Shown: positions 22,721 through 33,984 of the stretch, piece by piece
Layout: each line of letters begins with the position of its first letter
How positions within the stretch are numbered: position 1 is the first letter of the stretch
Assembly: GCA_009363875.1 (NCBI GenBank)
Contig: CM018683.1
Location: 48,287,711-48,351,710 of the forward strand
Reading direction: 5' to 3'
Source of the DNA: Mikania micrantha
Lineage: Eukaryota; Streptophyta; Magnoliopsida; Asterales; Asteraceae
DNA length: 64,000 nucleotides
The notes under the pieces: generated by a model
What the model was told of the DNA's origin: nothing
Databases searched by the model: none
What the model saw: only the letters and a program-made list of their open reading frames with translations
Translations under genes and position numbers: made by a program

Positions 22721-24009
22721 TCAATTTTTATTGAATTTACATCAGATATTTTTCTTTATTTTTTATTGTTTTGATTGGTTTGTCTTTTAGGTTTTAGGGG
22801 GAGAAAATTTGAAAAATCAAAAACATGTGAAAAATCAAAAACACAAAAACAATATAAAATTTTAAAAATATAAAAACATTAAAAAATTAAAATTTTGAGA
22901 AATTGATTCGACCTAGTGACAAATGATAGTACATTTTACCAATCAGAAACACATCTGAATCATACGAGAACTTAAACATAAAGAGCAGTTACAATTACTT
23001 AGTATGATATGTTGGTAGGTTTATAACTTAGTTGAGAAAACATTTGACAAAATTATGATTATACTTTGTGGGATACAGTTGCTTAGAATACAATGCTTAG
23101 CTTTGTCCTGAATGAGTGGTTGTTAATCTTACAATGTGTTTTTTGAATTAAAATTACTTAATTGCTAGTTTTTGATCATGTGTTCAATTTTAAAAGAAAT
23201 TCAAAATTTGTTTTTCTTTTATTTTCGTTTAAAGCTGAAACTTTCTCTTCGTATACTTACGTATCGACCTGATTGTTAAAGCTTTGAACAATTCAAATTT
23301 GTTTTCTTGGTTTTTTGGACAATTTTTGAGTAAATGAAAATATCGATCTAATTGTTAAAATCTTAATCTTAAATTATTGTTTAGTTCATTATCTGGATCA
23401 TTTGAGCATACGAAAGTATCAACCTTGATTCCAAGATCTTCAACGATTTCAAATTATTTTACATTTTATTATTTTCAAAAAGAAATTCTATTTTGTTTTT
23501 GCATGATCAAACTAGTTACATTTGAATTAAATTGTTTCAAGAACATTATTGTTTGATTAATTATTCACAAAACGGGGATGTGTTCAAGTGAATGAGGAAC
23601 ATAAAGTATTTGATTGTGTTGGTTTCATTTGATATCTTAACTAAGTAATTAAATTTAATTTGGATTTAAATACTGACAATTATCTTTGAATTGTGATTTG
23701 GTAATTAATACATTCATTAACTCAATCAGTTTGTGCAGATGATTGTAATGCAATATGATCTCATGTCAGGATCTTTCTCACCAAAAATATGTGTTTGTTT
23801 CATTCATTTTCATGTTTTATTTTAATTTTATTACAAAATTAAAATTTTGTCTTGTTTTGATATAAAATTTAAATAATCCAAAAGGATTTTTAAATATCCG
23901 ATGTTGAATCAATAATTATTGATTATTTGTTTTTAACTCTGAAACACCAAATTTTGTTTTGTTTGAAAATTTTTGATTATATCTGAAAAATTTAAAATGT
24001 TAAAAGGTT
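22721..24009 (+). other. C1 post-pol region with a PPT-like site
   Basis: AGGTTTTAGGGGGAGAAAA at about 22789-22807 is the usual copia polypurine word after RNase H. No LTR follows; instead there is 1.2 kb of AT-rich non-coding sequence leading to the env-like ORF. Apart from poly-A/T runs I see nothing else in it. Confidence 0.6.
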
Positions 24010-24790
24010 TGTGAAAATGTGTGAAATTGTTGAGCCGAACCTATGATAGGTTTGTTCATAGGTTCGTTCAGAAGGTTTGCTGGTAGGTTTGTCCAGTAGG
24101 TTTTATAGGAGGTTCGTCCAAAAGGTTTGATAACAGGTTCGTCAAACAAGGTTTGCTCACATGTTCATGGAAAGGTTTGATCATAGGTTCGTATGAACTT
24201 TGAGAAGGTATAAATTCAAAGGTTTGTGAAATAGATTCATCACTTTCACTGGTTTTTCACAGAAACGAACCTCTGCGGGTGGATTTAGACTTTTTCGATT
24301 TTGTGATTATCAGTGTGATTGCCATATATCATTAGATTCGGTTTGTTGTTGTGATTCCAGAAAGGTATATAAATTGAATTTTCACGGGCTAGATTTGTAG
24401 AAATCTATGATCTTAGTCCAGATAGTCGAACCTAAACATGTTGAATAAATCAGTTTAAATCAAAGTTTGATAAAAAATGTCTTTATTAAAGTTGTTAATC
24501 GACTAATGACGAACCTATGGATGCGATTAATTTGATCAAATTCATGAATTTGATTTCAAACAGGTTCGTATGTTTTCACAGGTTCGTTTGATTCAAAAGG
24601 TTCGGGCCGAACTTTTTTCTAAATCAATTAACCGAGCCTCTAGTGGTCAAAGGTTCGGTTGACCAAAGGTTCGCATCTAAAAACTAGGTTCGTTTGATAG
24701 TGAGGTTCGTGAACTAGAAATAGGTTTGTCTGTTTCATAGGTTCGTTCACAGGCATAAGTTCGGCACAGGGGAAGGTTCGCTGGACTTAG
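24010..24790 (+). repeat. AGGTTCG-rich array 2, upstream of the C1 env-like ORF
   Basis: At least fifteen AGGTTCG or AGGTTTG words and several CGAACCT copies lie in about 780 bp without a fixed period. It ends about 75 bp before the probable ATG of the env-like ORF (24867), mirroring the position of array 1 before gag. Confidence 0.75.
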
Positions 24791-24866
24791 GACTTAGAAT
24801 TTTTTTTTTAATTTTTGATTTTGAATTGAATTTTGTTTCTGATTTTTGATTGTTTTAGTTGTAGAT

Positions 24867-27446
24867 ATGTAAAATCTAGCATTCGGTGATAAACACAATC
24901 TTTGTGCTTATTTGGATCCTTCTACAATTCTACAAAGAATGGTAAAGAATTCAGACCGATGATAGAGTTTCTGAGAAGATTAAGGATTTATTATGCTATT
25001 TTCAGCTCTTGTCACATTTATCGATCTCATATTCAGAGTTTCTGGGAATCTGCTAGATTGATTACAGTAGATGATGTGTTTGTGATTGAAGCCAGTGTGC
25101 TTGGACAAGTGATCAGGATTAGTGAAGCTGATGTTAGGAGAGTTTTACAATTTGGAGGAGAACCTGAAGGAATGACATTGATTCCTGCGAGGTGTATCAA
25201 AGCATGTTTTGTGAGGATTAAGTATTTTGGAGTCTAGAGTGAATATTCCATCAAGAAAGGGAAGCTTCCTCTACAATACAAGTTTCTTGCACATGTACTT
25301 TTACAATTGCATAAGTATGAGGAAAGGAACATTTGATGAGCTGAGAGATTTGATGAGATCAACTATGGTTGCATTGATACTTAACAAGCCATTCAACTTC
25401 TCTGCAATGATTTTCAGATATTTATCTGATAATATCACTAAGGCTAAAGACAAATTCTTGATGTATCCAAGATTTGTGCAGATGTTTATTGATGAGAAGT
25501 TTTGTGAGCAAAATTTACCAAAAGCTATGAATGACATACTGAAGTTAAAGCATATGACTGATTCTAGTCTGGGTCAAGTGAAGATATATCAGAAGAGTAA
25601 CGATGTTGTTCTTACTAAAGGTTTGATTTGTCATTGTGCGAGAGTTAATTATGTAGCTCAACTCAATGATGCATGGAGAAATGATGATTCTAACTCTGAG
25701 AATGAACAGATGGATGATGATCAACAACCACCTTCTCCTCCACAAGACCTACAAGTTAGACAAGCTCATGAAAAATCATCTTCATCTCATCATAAAGAAC
25801 AAGAAACTCCAAGTGTTACTCAATATACTTTTGAGCCTCTTCAAGTTATTTATCCTAAGAAACCAAATGTTTCTAAGCAAACTACAACTACTACTTCACC
25901 ATCAAATGTTGAGGCTGAGAATGTCATTGATGAAATGGAAGAGGAGTCTACTGAATCTAAAAATGGAAGATGTGCAAATTGGATATATAATGGTTCGAAG
26001 GATGAAGAGGAATCCTATTCAACAACAAAAGAGTATAGAAGAAAAAGAAGAAAGGAATGATCCAAACTTTACTATGGATGAGTCAGAAAAATCTCGTCCA
26101 AAGAAGAAGAGAATGGATAATGTGCCTAGAAGAAAGAAAACAAGAACACCAAGGATCATTATTTCTTCTCCAGTGATTACATCTTCTGCACATGTTTCTG
26201 TTTCTACATCTTCTGCACCTGTTTCTGTTTCTACATCTTCTGCACCTGTTTTTGTTTTTACATCATCAGTTCCTGTGTTTGTTGAATCTACAATGCCAAG
26301 TTCTTCTAATTATGTTACTGTATGTGTTGCACCGTTTATGGCATCTTTTGTTGAAGCTACTGCTGTTACTACTATATTTCAAGAGACTTCGACCTCAAGA
26401 GTTGATGCAATGTTTGAAGGCTTGGATGATTTGGACTTAAAATTTTCTTTGGATTATGATGATTCAGAGTTAAGAAGAAGGATATCTATTTTATATCAAG
26501 AGTTTGATAAGTACAAGAAACAAAAAGAAAAAGCTGATTTTGAGCAAAAGTCTTCCTTTGTTCAAAATGAATTTGACATGATGAAGATCCATATCAATCA
26601 ACTGTAGAGATGGAGAGAGGAAGATCTAAAAGACAAGGAGACAATGAATGAAAGAATTGCATCATTGGAAAGAATAGCTAGAGAACAAAGTGATAAGATA
26701 GTTAGTCTGGAAAAAGAGAATCATATGTTAATGAAAAGGATAAATGATATTCAAGATGAAAGTTCTACTGTTATTCACACTAAGACCAGAGTTGATGATA
26801 ATGGAGTTCATGAGTCTGGAGGAAATGTTGCTGATCATGTTGATGTTATCATAGAAGATGAAGATGATGAAGAAAAAGTTGACTATGAAGATTATGATTT
26901 TGATGACCATCCAGGTCTTGGTGCTTATAATGATGATGATGGGGATGATGATGGTGTAGCCGGTGTTGGTGGTTCAAGTGGGTTGAATTCTATTACTGGA
27001 GCTATAGTTGTTTATAATTCATTAGGGATTTCTTTGGATGCAAATCCAGTTTCTATAGTTGATCCTAATATAGTAAAAGATTGTGAATATGTTGAGATTG
27101 AAGATATTACAGAGATTGAGTATCAAAAGACAGTTGTTGATGAACCATTATTGACATTTACAGAGTTATTTAAACAAATTGCAGAAGAAGAATTACAAAG
27201 GAATGTTGGTGAATTCTGTAAAGTCAAAGAACTTGAAGAATGTGAGATTGAGAATGGGTATACAAAGGAATAACTTGCAAATTTGTTTGGAGTAAAGATG
27301 AATGAGCTTAAAAATGCAAATGTTTATGGAAAGATGCTTATGGGAGAAGAAGAAAGATCAATTGAGTTTTAATATGATAGATCTTCTGAAGAAAATTTGT
27401 ATAATTACAGACTTTGAAAAAGATTTTTGACATTGAAGCTCATAAG
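24867..27446 (+). pseudogene. C1 env-like third ORF, broken and cut by G2
   Basis: The probable start ATG (24867) is followed at once by TAA. The next residues (DKHNLCAYLDPSTILQRM) shift frame near 24940 into IEFLRRLRIYYAIFSS...QSFWESA, then 25227-26060 (FNFSAMIFRYL, YPRFVQMFID), 26040-26607 and 26644-27273. This order resembles the ORF found after pol in some Asteraceae copia elements, the env-like or additional ORF of Sireviruses. Later parts hold Ser/Thr-Ala repeats (STSSAPV), coiled-coil stretches and an acidic tract. There is no clear signal peptide or transmembrane segment, so a true envelope role is unsupported. The frame can be followed with stops up to the G2 LTR at 27447. Confidence 0.7.
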
Positions 27447-27818
27447 TGTAACGTCCTGTTTTGTTTAAATATTATACTATAATTGATCGGGTGAAATTTT
27501 AGTTAAATATTTATTTAACTAGTATTTGAATTGTGTGACTTGTGGTATAGTTAATAACTAAGTTAATTAACTTAGTTATAATATTTGAAAGATTGAGGGT
27601 AATAGTTGTCAATTACTCAAACTTGTAAATTGGAGGATAAGTAATTGACTTTGGTCAAAAGTTAGATAGCCTCACTATGTGTATGTGTGTGTTTCGTACG
27701 AGAGAAGCCAAGGAGAAGAAGGAAATCGTGACCTAGCCTTGAAAATTGGTCGTGATCTTGAGATTTAATACAAGTTTGAGTAGCTAAATCACTTCCTTTG
27801 GTGATCTTCAACAACTAG

Positions 27819-29515
27819 GTAAGTGAATTTGAGGTTTTTGTTCTAGTTCTTGAAGCATTTGTAAGATGAAATTGAATGGGTTTTCATTAAATCTTAAATT
27901 GGTTGTTATCACTAGCAAAAGATTGTTGTTTTGATCTTGTAATCAGGTTCTAAACACCCAAACACATGATTCTTACATAAAGAATCAATAGGTAAGGATT
28001 GGATGTTGGGTAAATCTTGAGGGTTTGGGTTTACATATGAACATGGTGAAATTGATTATAAGTTAATGCTATGTTGATGTTTTGAATGCAAGTTTTTGGT
28101 CAAAACTCAACAAAAATGTTAAGTCAATGAGTTGATTGAGATTGAACATAGAAAGGGATATGGATAAATTGAAATTAATGAGATAGTGTGTAGGTAAAAG
28201 CTTGCACATATGTTGTTTGTTAAAATGCCAATAATTGACTTTCAAGTCAATAATTGAAAATTTGGTCATGAAATGGGTTTAAAAAGTGATTATCATTATG
28301 AACTTGGTCATTTGATTGTAAAATGGTTGAATTGATAAGTTTATGTCAATCTTAACTAGTATAGTAGTGAAGAGTATTGAATTGTTGTAACTAAGTGGTG
28401 ATAGTGGAACTTCAAAAGGAAGTCAACGGGAAGGCCAAGCACCAATTGTTAACCCGTGATTAGAATTGCTAAGGTAAGTTATCTAACATACTAAACACCA
28501 TATGTATGTAGTAGTTATAGTCTTTTACTTGCATTGGATTGATTATGAATGTATGAGTAATTGATGATGTTGAGCTGGTTGTGTGGTTTGACTAATTAAA
28601 AAGTCAAACTGTTATTAGATTGAAATATTTTGATTTGTGACTAGATGCAATTGAGTTAAATGAAAATTGGTTATGTAATTCTATGATAGAGGTATCATAG
28701 GATACATATATCATAGAAGCATGATTTATATTTAGTTATAAACATGTGAATTGTTGAGGAGGAATTGGAAACTATGGTGGAAGGACTAGAGTGTGAACAT
28801 CATAGTTTAAATTAAAAATTTTGATTACTTCACCACTTGAATGTGGAAGTAAACTTTGATAAGTTATGATGGAAGTACTTGGGAGAGAACATCATAACTA
28901 TTGTGAATATCAACTTTCTACCTAAGTGTGGATAACTGATTTGTAATTGGTTAATTGATTAGAATTGGTTGAAATATATAATGGAAGTACATGAAGGTGA
29001 ACATTATAGTAATAATTGATGAAATAGGTTTGGTTATCATTTGTATAACTAAACTTGTTAATAGAAATTGAAGTTTGTGAATGAAACGTCTTTTTGATGA
29101 TTTTGACCCATTTTGAGGTTTTGATTCTTAATTGAATGATTTGTTGCCCAATTATGTTTGGATATGTTATGATTTGAAATTGAGGGGTTGATATTGCATA
29201 TAATATGTATTGGGAACTTGCGATTTAGTCTTGGGTGGTTTGGAACGATCGAAAGTGGTTAAAAATGGTCAAAACGCGTGAAATGGAAGAAAACCTGCAC
29301 CCAGGGCCGTAGGCTACGGCCTAAGGTTTCTATCCTAGCGGGCGTAGGCTACGGCCAGGCCGTAGCGTACGGCCCGGGCAACCCAATTTGTCCGTTCTTG
29401 ATGTTCTAAACGCGTTTTAAAGCCTAGAACCCTTCCGATTCGAACCATAACTTATATTTGGTAACCTTACTTAGTTCTTATGAGCTAATGATGAAATTAT
29501 ATGTGGTGTTTGCAG
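27819..29515 (+). other. Predicted leader intron in the G2 LTR
   Basis: The donor CTAG|GTAAGTG is near consensus and the acceptor is GGTGTTTGCAG|G. It sits at the same relative place as in the other gypsy LTRs, but the junction words are not the shared ones, and it is longer (about 1.7 kb). Evidence is weaker than for G1, G3 and G4. Confidence 0.3.
29303..29382 (+). repeat. GC-rich hairpin cluster in the G2 LTR
   Basis: GGCCGTAGGCTACGGCC is a perfect 8-bp stem with a one-base centre. GCGTAGGCTACGGCC and GGCCGTAGCGTACGGCC follow within 80 bp. The surroundings are AT-rich, so the GC islet is striking. Confidence 0.7.
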
Positions 29516-29780
29516 GTCGGAGTTAGATGTGCATAGAAGCTTATGATTGAGGCGTGCATTTTGGAAATCTCAAACGTTATAAAATTTTTGGTCGTTGTGT
29601 TTGCATACGAACTAAAGTATGATTATTTTGGGATGTAATTAGTATCTTATCATGGTCATATCACTTTTGTAAATATTTTTGGCGCTTCCACATAACTATA
29701 GATTAAGTTTTTGAGTTAAATATTAATTGGGACCTAATTTGGATACGTGTAAGCGTGTAAATGTTTTGGGTGTTACAAGT

Positions 29781-29793
29781 TGGTATTAGAGCC
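29781..29793 (+). other. Primer binding site of G2
   Basis: TGGTATTAGAGCC lies three bases after the LTR end. It differs by one base from the initiator methionine tRNA complement. Confidence 0.75.
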
Positions 29794-30089
29794 AATGGTT
29801 TGAGTTAATCAAGTGCGTCACGAACACTTGATCTCAAGCTCTTGTGCTCTTGATATGAATTGATAACGTTTGAATTGAAGACCCGATTATGAAGCTGAAT
29901 GTATGAGGTTTGCATATCTACCATCTCGCATTCTTTTGATTGATTGATTGTTGAATGTTGAATTTGAATTGATGTTGACTCCTTGTATAGAACCTAAATT
30001 CTTGTCCTAAGTATGAAATGGGGAGAAATAAGGATACGATTATATGGTGTATGGATTATTACGTCTGGCCAACGTATTAGTGCACACAT
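29794..30089 (+). other. G2 leader, left piece, ending in target duplication CACAT
   Basis: Non-coding leader between the primer site and gag. It is split by the G3 insertion. The last five bases (30085-30089, CACAT) recur at 62270-62274 on the other side of G3, where G2 resumes. Confidence 0.75.
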
Positions 30090-30724
30090 TGTGACATTCA
30101 GTACCTGATCGTCCGGCAAGTCCGTACGGTATGTGTACTTTCACCTTTTACTGTGTGTAAATACGATATATGAACAGTGTTTGTGATAACAGAATTCAAA
30201 ATACAAGAAACAGTTGTACGTATTTATGTGAAAACTTAAATACCGTATGTACAACAATACACGATAAACAGTAGTTGTATGTGTTTAGGTGAAAACCTAA
30301 GTACAATTGATACAACGAATCAAGAGAAACAACAATATACAAGTAAACAACAAAAACATGTCGGTTGCGATCTCATATCCATAGATGACAGGAATCAGAT
30401 GGCCGATAAATTAGTACGAAAACAATGTGAAAACAGGAAGTCTAGTTGAGTCCGTTAGTGAGGAAACACAATTCAGAACATAAATGCAGTGTTGTTTCAG
30501 AATAATGAACTGACAGTGTGTTTGCGTGGGTGACGATTCACACAAACATATCTGTGAGTTTAACGTTCTGAAATAATGACTAAAAGATAGAAAACAAGAA
30601 TCAGAAAGCAAAACCATCGTCGTATTCGTTCAAGTGACGATTCGAACGAATATGCGCGAAGGTGACGCGTTCTGACGAAACGGAAACGAAACACGATTCG
30701 AACGATAATAATATAAGAAAAACC
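30090..30724 (+). repeat. G3 LTR1, left piece
   Basis: Matches 56761-57393 of LTR2. It then ends in AAACC (30720-30724), the target duplication of G4. About 1.15 kb equivalent to 57394-58546 of LTR2 is absent from LTR1, including the predicted TATA box and start region. Confidence 0.85.
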
Positions 30725-31180
30725 TGTGACACCCGGCAATTTCAGGTAAATTGCAACTCTTATATCCTTTACATTTCACATTCATACTTGTTGCATTTCA
30801 TTTAATTATGTTTAATTAGATGAGTTGAACACAAACATCTACGAAACGATAATCATACATCGCACATTGGTTTTGGAAACCAAGTGTGGCAACCACAACA
30901 CTAACACCAGACAATAGTTCGGATAATTATTGAATTGTGCACTACACGTTGATTAGGATTAATCAAGCGTGCAAACACTTCGTAGAACACGAACACAAAC
31001 TATCTTAGATAATTCGAGGAATTATCGAAACACACACACGAGTCTCACGAACGTTGGTGATCAAACTTATATGTTACTATATGATTATGTGCTAAACGTG
31101 TATTAGATGCTTTGGATAAACATTAGGAATCGAGTACGAGCGAAATCGTATCATCGAAATCGAAAAACAATGAAGTTGGC

Positions 31181-31310
31181 CCGTCGCGGTACGCGATACC
31201 CCCTTCGGCGAGAAGCTTCGCGATACGCGAAGCAAATCGGGAGTCGAGACTCCCGAATTACATCGCGGTACGCGATGATGATTTTTGATCGGCCTCCGCG
31301 GTACGCGAAG
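31181..31310 (+). repeat. CG-rich hairpin cluster in the G4 LTR
   Basis: GCTTCGCG-ATA-CGCGAAGC (31215-31233), TCGGGAGTC-GA-GACTCCCGA (31237-31256) and CATCGCG-GTA-CGCGATG (31261-31277) are perfect stems. The 11-mer CGCGGTACGCG occurs three times here (about 31184, 31264 and 31296). The cluster is repeated in the 3' LTR at about 38977-39106. The same 11-mer marks the N1 LTRs. Confidence 0.85.
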
Positions 31311-32526
31311 GCCATGCAGATCAAAATTTCAATAAAAACCCACCCCTTTCATTTCAGTCGAACTCTTACATCCTTTCTCCGAACTCCCACTTATTTTTGC
31401 GACTGAAACCCATCTGAAATCCATCTTCAACCTCTGTTAACACCATTAGAAGCCATCTCTTGGTGATTTGGAGTTATAGGAACATCAAGGAAGATCGAGG
31501 AGCTCTCAATCGACGAGGAAATCAAATCCAGCCATCGTAGCAGCCCCATACCTCCTGTTTAACTCGAAATCAGTCGTCTAAGAGCTTCTAAGGTAGTTTT
31601 ATATGTTTATCTTTATTTAGATCGCACATGCAATGGGTGAAAACCCACATGCAACTCCATGTGACCATTGTGCACGATTTTGTTGGTGATTTGTTGAATA
31701 GATGTTATAGATTTACTGGTTTGATAATATTAGAATGTTAGATTTGAGTTTGATTGAGTTATTGGTAGATTTGACGATGATTTGGACAAACTTGCCATAA
31801 AAGGAAACTTTTATGTGCAAGTCTTGGATTTGTGATAATCTAGACATGTTAGACATGTCTAGATGTTGTTAAATGTGTATTGAAGTGTTTAGAAACACAT
31901 TGGGATATTTGATTTTTGTCAAAAACTTGGTTTTGTAGAAACTTGCTAAAAATGGAAACTTTTATAAATCAAAAGAGGGCTTTTGATGTTTTAAAGTGTT
32001 TTGATGAACTTGGGATATTGAAATATGTTTAGAAATGATTTCTAAGCATATTGGAAACCTTGATTTGCGAAAACGAGTTTTAAACGGATACTTTCCAAAT
32101 AAGGAAACTTTATTTGGGCAAAACGGCATAAATGGTGATTTATGCGCAAACGACGTGTTTTAAGAGTTTAAACATGTTTTATAAACATATTGGAAGTTAT
32201 TAGTTTATGAAATGGGATTTCATAACCACACTTTCCTAGGTTGGAAACTTTCTAAAAATAGCAACTTATGTGATTAGAGTCATAGGATACATTTTGGTGT
32301 CTTATGTGCATCAAGGCACATAAACACAACGATCGTGTCACCAACGATTCGTCGAGTCTCACAAGTTAACACACGCACTCGGTTGAGCACACCGACACTT
32401 GGAGTTGTATGGGATACAACACAACACATAACACATACTCACACCTATATGGTTATAGGTGCTTACTAGCAGGACTGCTAGCTTTCGCAGACGCGAACAC
32501 ACGAACATACCGGAACTGCTAACCAG

Positions 32527-33052
32527 GTGAGTTCACGGCCCCTTTTTCTATTTTCTACCTTTGGGGGAGAAAACATTGCAAACAACTGTTTTGAACAACC
32601 TACACACTTTTGGTTATTTTTGTACATGCTAATATCGTATATGCATATGTGTGGCATTCATCCACAAAACTGATAAGTCCTCATTAAACACACCTCGAAC
32701 CGTTAATAGCGCGTAGCGCTCAGCGTGGTAATTCTGAATAGTACTATTTGGGCCTGACAAGCCCCACTGTTGCGAGCCGTATGGCCACCCCGACTGGAGG
32801 TCGGAACAGTGCAAAATTGACCAAACAACATTTACCATATCTTGGATGGATATGGCGGGAGGCAGCATGTTAGCTTCGGTTGCGAACCCGCATATGATAT
32901 AAAACATATTGACTAGCTATCAATTGATATTGCATTGTATTGAAAAATAGACCTGCTAAACATTTACTTTAAACATTTGATGTTTACTGCTGATTACAAA
33001 CCTGTGTTCTCACCAACCTTTGTGTTGACCTTTTACTCGCATGTTTTCTCAG
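32527..33052 (+). other. Predicted leader intron in the G4 LTR
   Basis: The donor ACCAG|GTGAGTTCACGGCC fits consensus. The acceptor is GCATGTTTTCTCAG|G, with TTGAC branch-like sequence upstream. Inside lies GGGCCTGACAAGCCC (32750-32764), the counterpart of the hairpin in G1 and G3. Confidence 0.5.
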
Positions 33053-33444
33053 GTAACTAAGGCACGCGCACAAGGAATAGGATGCTAGGCTGGAGTCGCA
33101 TGCATCTGTTTAAGTGTCTTAGTCTATTAAACATTGTGTTCATTTGATCATGTTACTTATGTATTGTCAAACATCTTTAATCGCTTCCGCAACTATTGTT
33201 ACCTAACATTTTGAAAACCGTTTTAAATTAACGCTTCCGCTACCTATGAATGTTAAACTGTTTTGTTAACATATATTTTATTTCCGCAACTCTGATTTTA
33301 CAAACTATTTTATCCAAGTTATTGGACGTATGTATGAAACCAGACATATAGGTCTCGCATGTTGTGTGACCGGAGACTGCGATCCTGACAATCTGCCGCC
33401 GCTCGCGCCCCGAAAGGGACGGGATTTCTCGGGGTGCGACAGAT

Positions 33445-33457
33445 TGGTATCAGAGCC
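33445..33457 (+). other. Primer binding site of G4
   Basis: TGGTATCAGAGCC, a perfect complement to the initiator methionine tRNA end, lies three bases after the 5' LTR. Confidence 0.92.
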
Positions 33458-33593
33458 TCCGGTTATTGCGAATTAGGTTTGCATTTAGTGAACTTAGTCT
33501 ATAACCACTAGTCTCCACACAACACATAGAGCTTAGTATTGTGATGCTTGTATACATGATTACACTCACACTTAGTATACACACTTACTATAT

Positions 33594-33660
33594 GATATCG
33601 CCATCAACACCGTATGTGACTGCACATGACGGACAAGAGCCGATAGTTTTACATACTTCT
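33594..33660 (+). pseudogene. Decayed start of ORF0 in G4
   Basis: CGCCATCAACACCGTATG and GACAAGAGCCGATAGTT align with the first codons and with codons 16-21 of ORF0 in G1 (GACGAGGAGCCGATAGTT). The ATG is gone, the frame is lost, and the rest of the gene has been deleted. This suggests that the common ancestor carried ORF0. Confidence 0.5.
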
Positions 33661-33731
33661 TTACAATGCCTACCACACACACTACATTAGTCATTAGTCA
33701 AACACTAACACGTATTCTCGCTATGAAGATC

Positions 33732-33882
33732 ATGGCTGGAAGACGTGGAGGACGCAGGAATGCGGGCGGACGTGGAAACATCAACTTGACTCAAGCTGAG
33801 TTGAACGCCCTCATCAACGAACGGGTTGAGGAGGTACTTGCTGCACGGGAAGCTGCCCGTAACCAAAACCTACTGAACCAAG
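33732..33882 (+). CDS. G4 gag, first exon (N-terminus)
   Basis: The ATG at 33732 gives MAGRRGGRRNAGGRG and then LTQAELNALINERVEEVLA, homologous to the G1 gag start ([19 protein letters not shown]). An upstream in-frame ATG at 33666 lacks homology. The frame would end at a TAA at 33930, but a GT at 33883 fits a splice donor (CCAAG|GTGATG). Joining to 33985 restores the gag frame through a split Gly codon. Confidence 0.6.
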
Positions 33883-33984
33883 GTGATGAATCCTTTTCAT
33901 ATTCACCTCGCATCACAATCACTTGTTTCTAATTCAATACACTCACTCGATACTTAACCCAACTCTACTCTTTGCATATTCCAG
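33883..33984 (+). other. Possible 102-nt intron inside G4 gag
   Basis: GTGATGAATCC at the start and TTGCATATTCCAG at the end, AT-rich and pyrimidine-rich, with a CTTAAC branch-like word about 35 nt before the acceptor. Removing it fuses both gag frames exactly in register at NQ-G-ANP. G1 gag has no insert at the matching place. No transcript evidence is available. Confidence 0.5.

Larger units (their letters stand above)
27447..29777 (+). repeat. 5' LTR of Ty3/gypsy element G2
   Basis: The 2331-bp LTR starts TGTAACGTCC and ends GGGTGTTACA, with a primer site just beyond. The left flank (ATAAG) is the decayed C1 env-like ORF. GC-rich hairpins lie at 29303-29382. Possible leader-intron junctions are CTAG|GTAAGTG at 27819 and TTTGCAG|G at 29515. 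The partner 3' LTR lies outside the window. Confidence 0.82.
30725..33441 (+). repeat. 5' LTR of G4
   Basis: Starts TGTGACACCCGGCAATTTC and ends GGGGTGCGACA. It holds a GC hairpin cluster (31181-31310), a possible TATA-like CAATAAAAAC near 31330 followed by a pyrimidine-rich stretch, and a predicted leader intron (32527-33052). The short frames inside it occur identically in the 3' LTR and are not credible genes. Confidence 0.93.

Noticed and set aside
24902..27273. Host plant gene with several exons
   Set aside because: The fragments are one collinear, frameshifted ORF placed after copia RNase H, as in Sirevirus-type elements; no splice sites are needed.
31107..31406. 99-codon frame in the G4 LTR
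   Set aside because: It reads through the CG hairpin cluster and is present identically in the 3' LTR; no domain.
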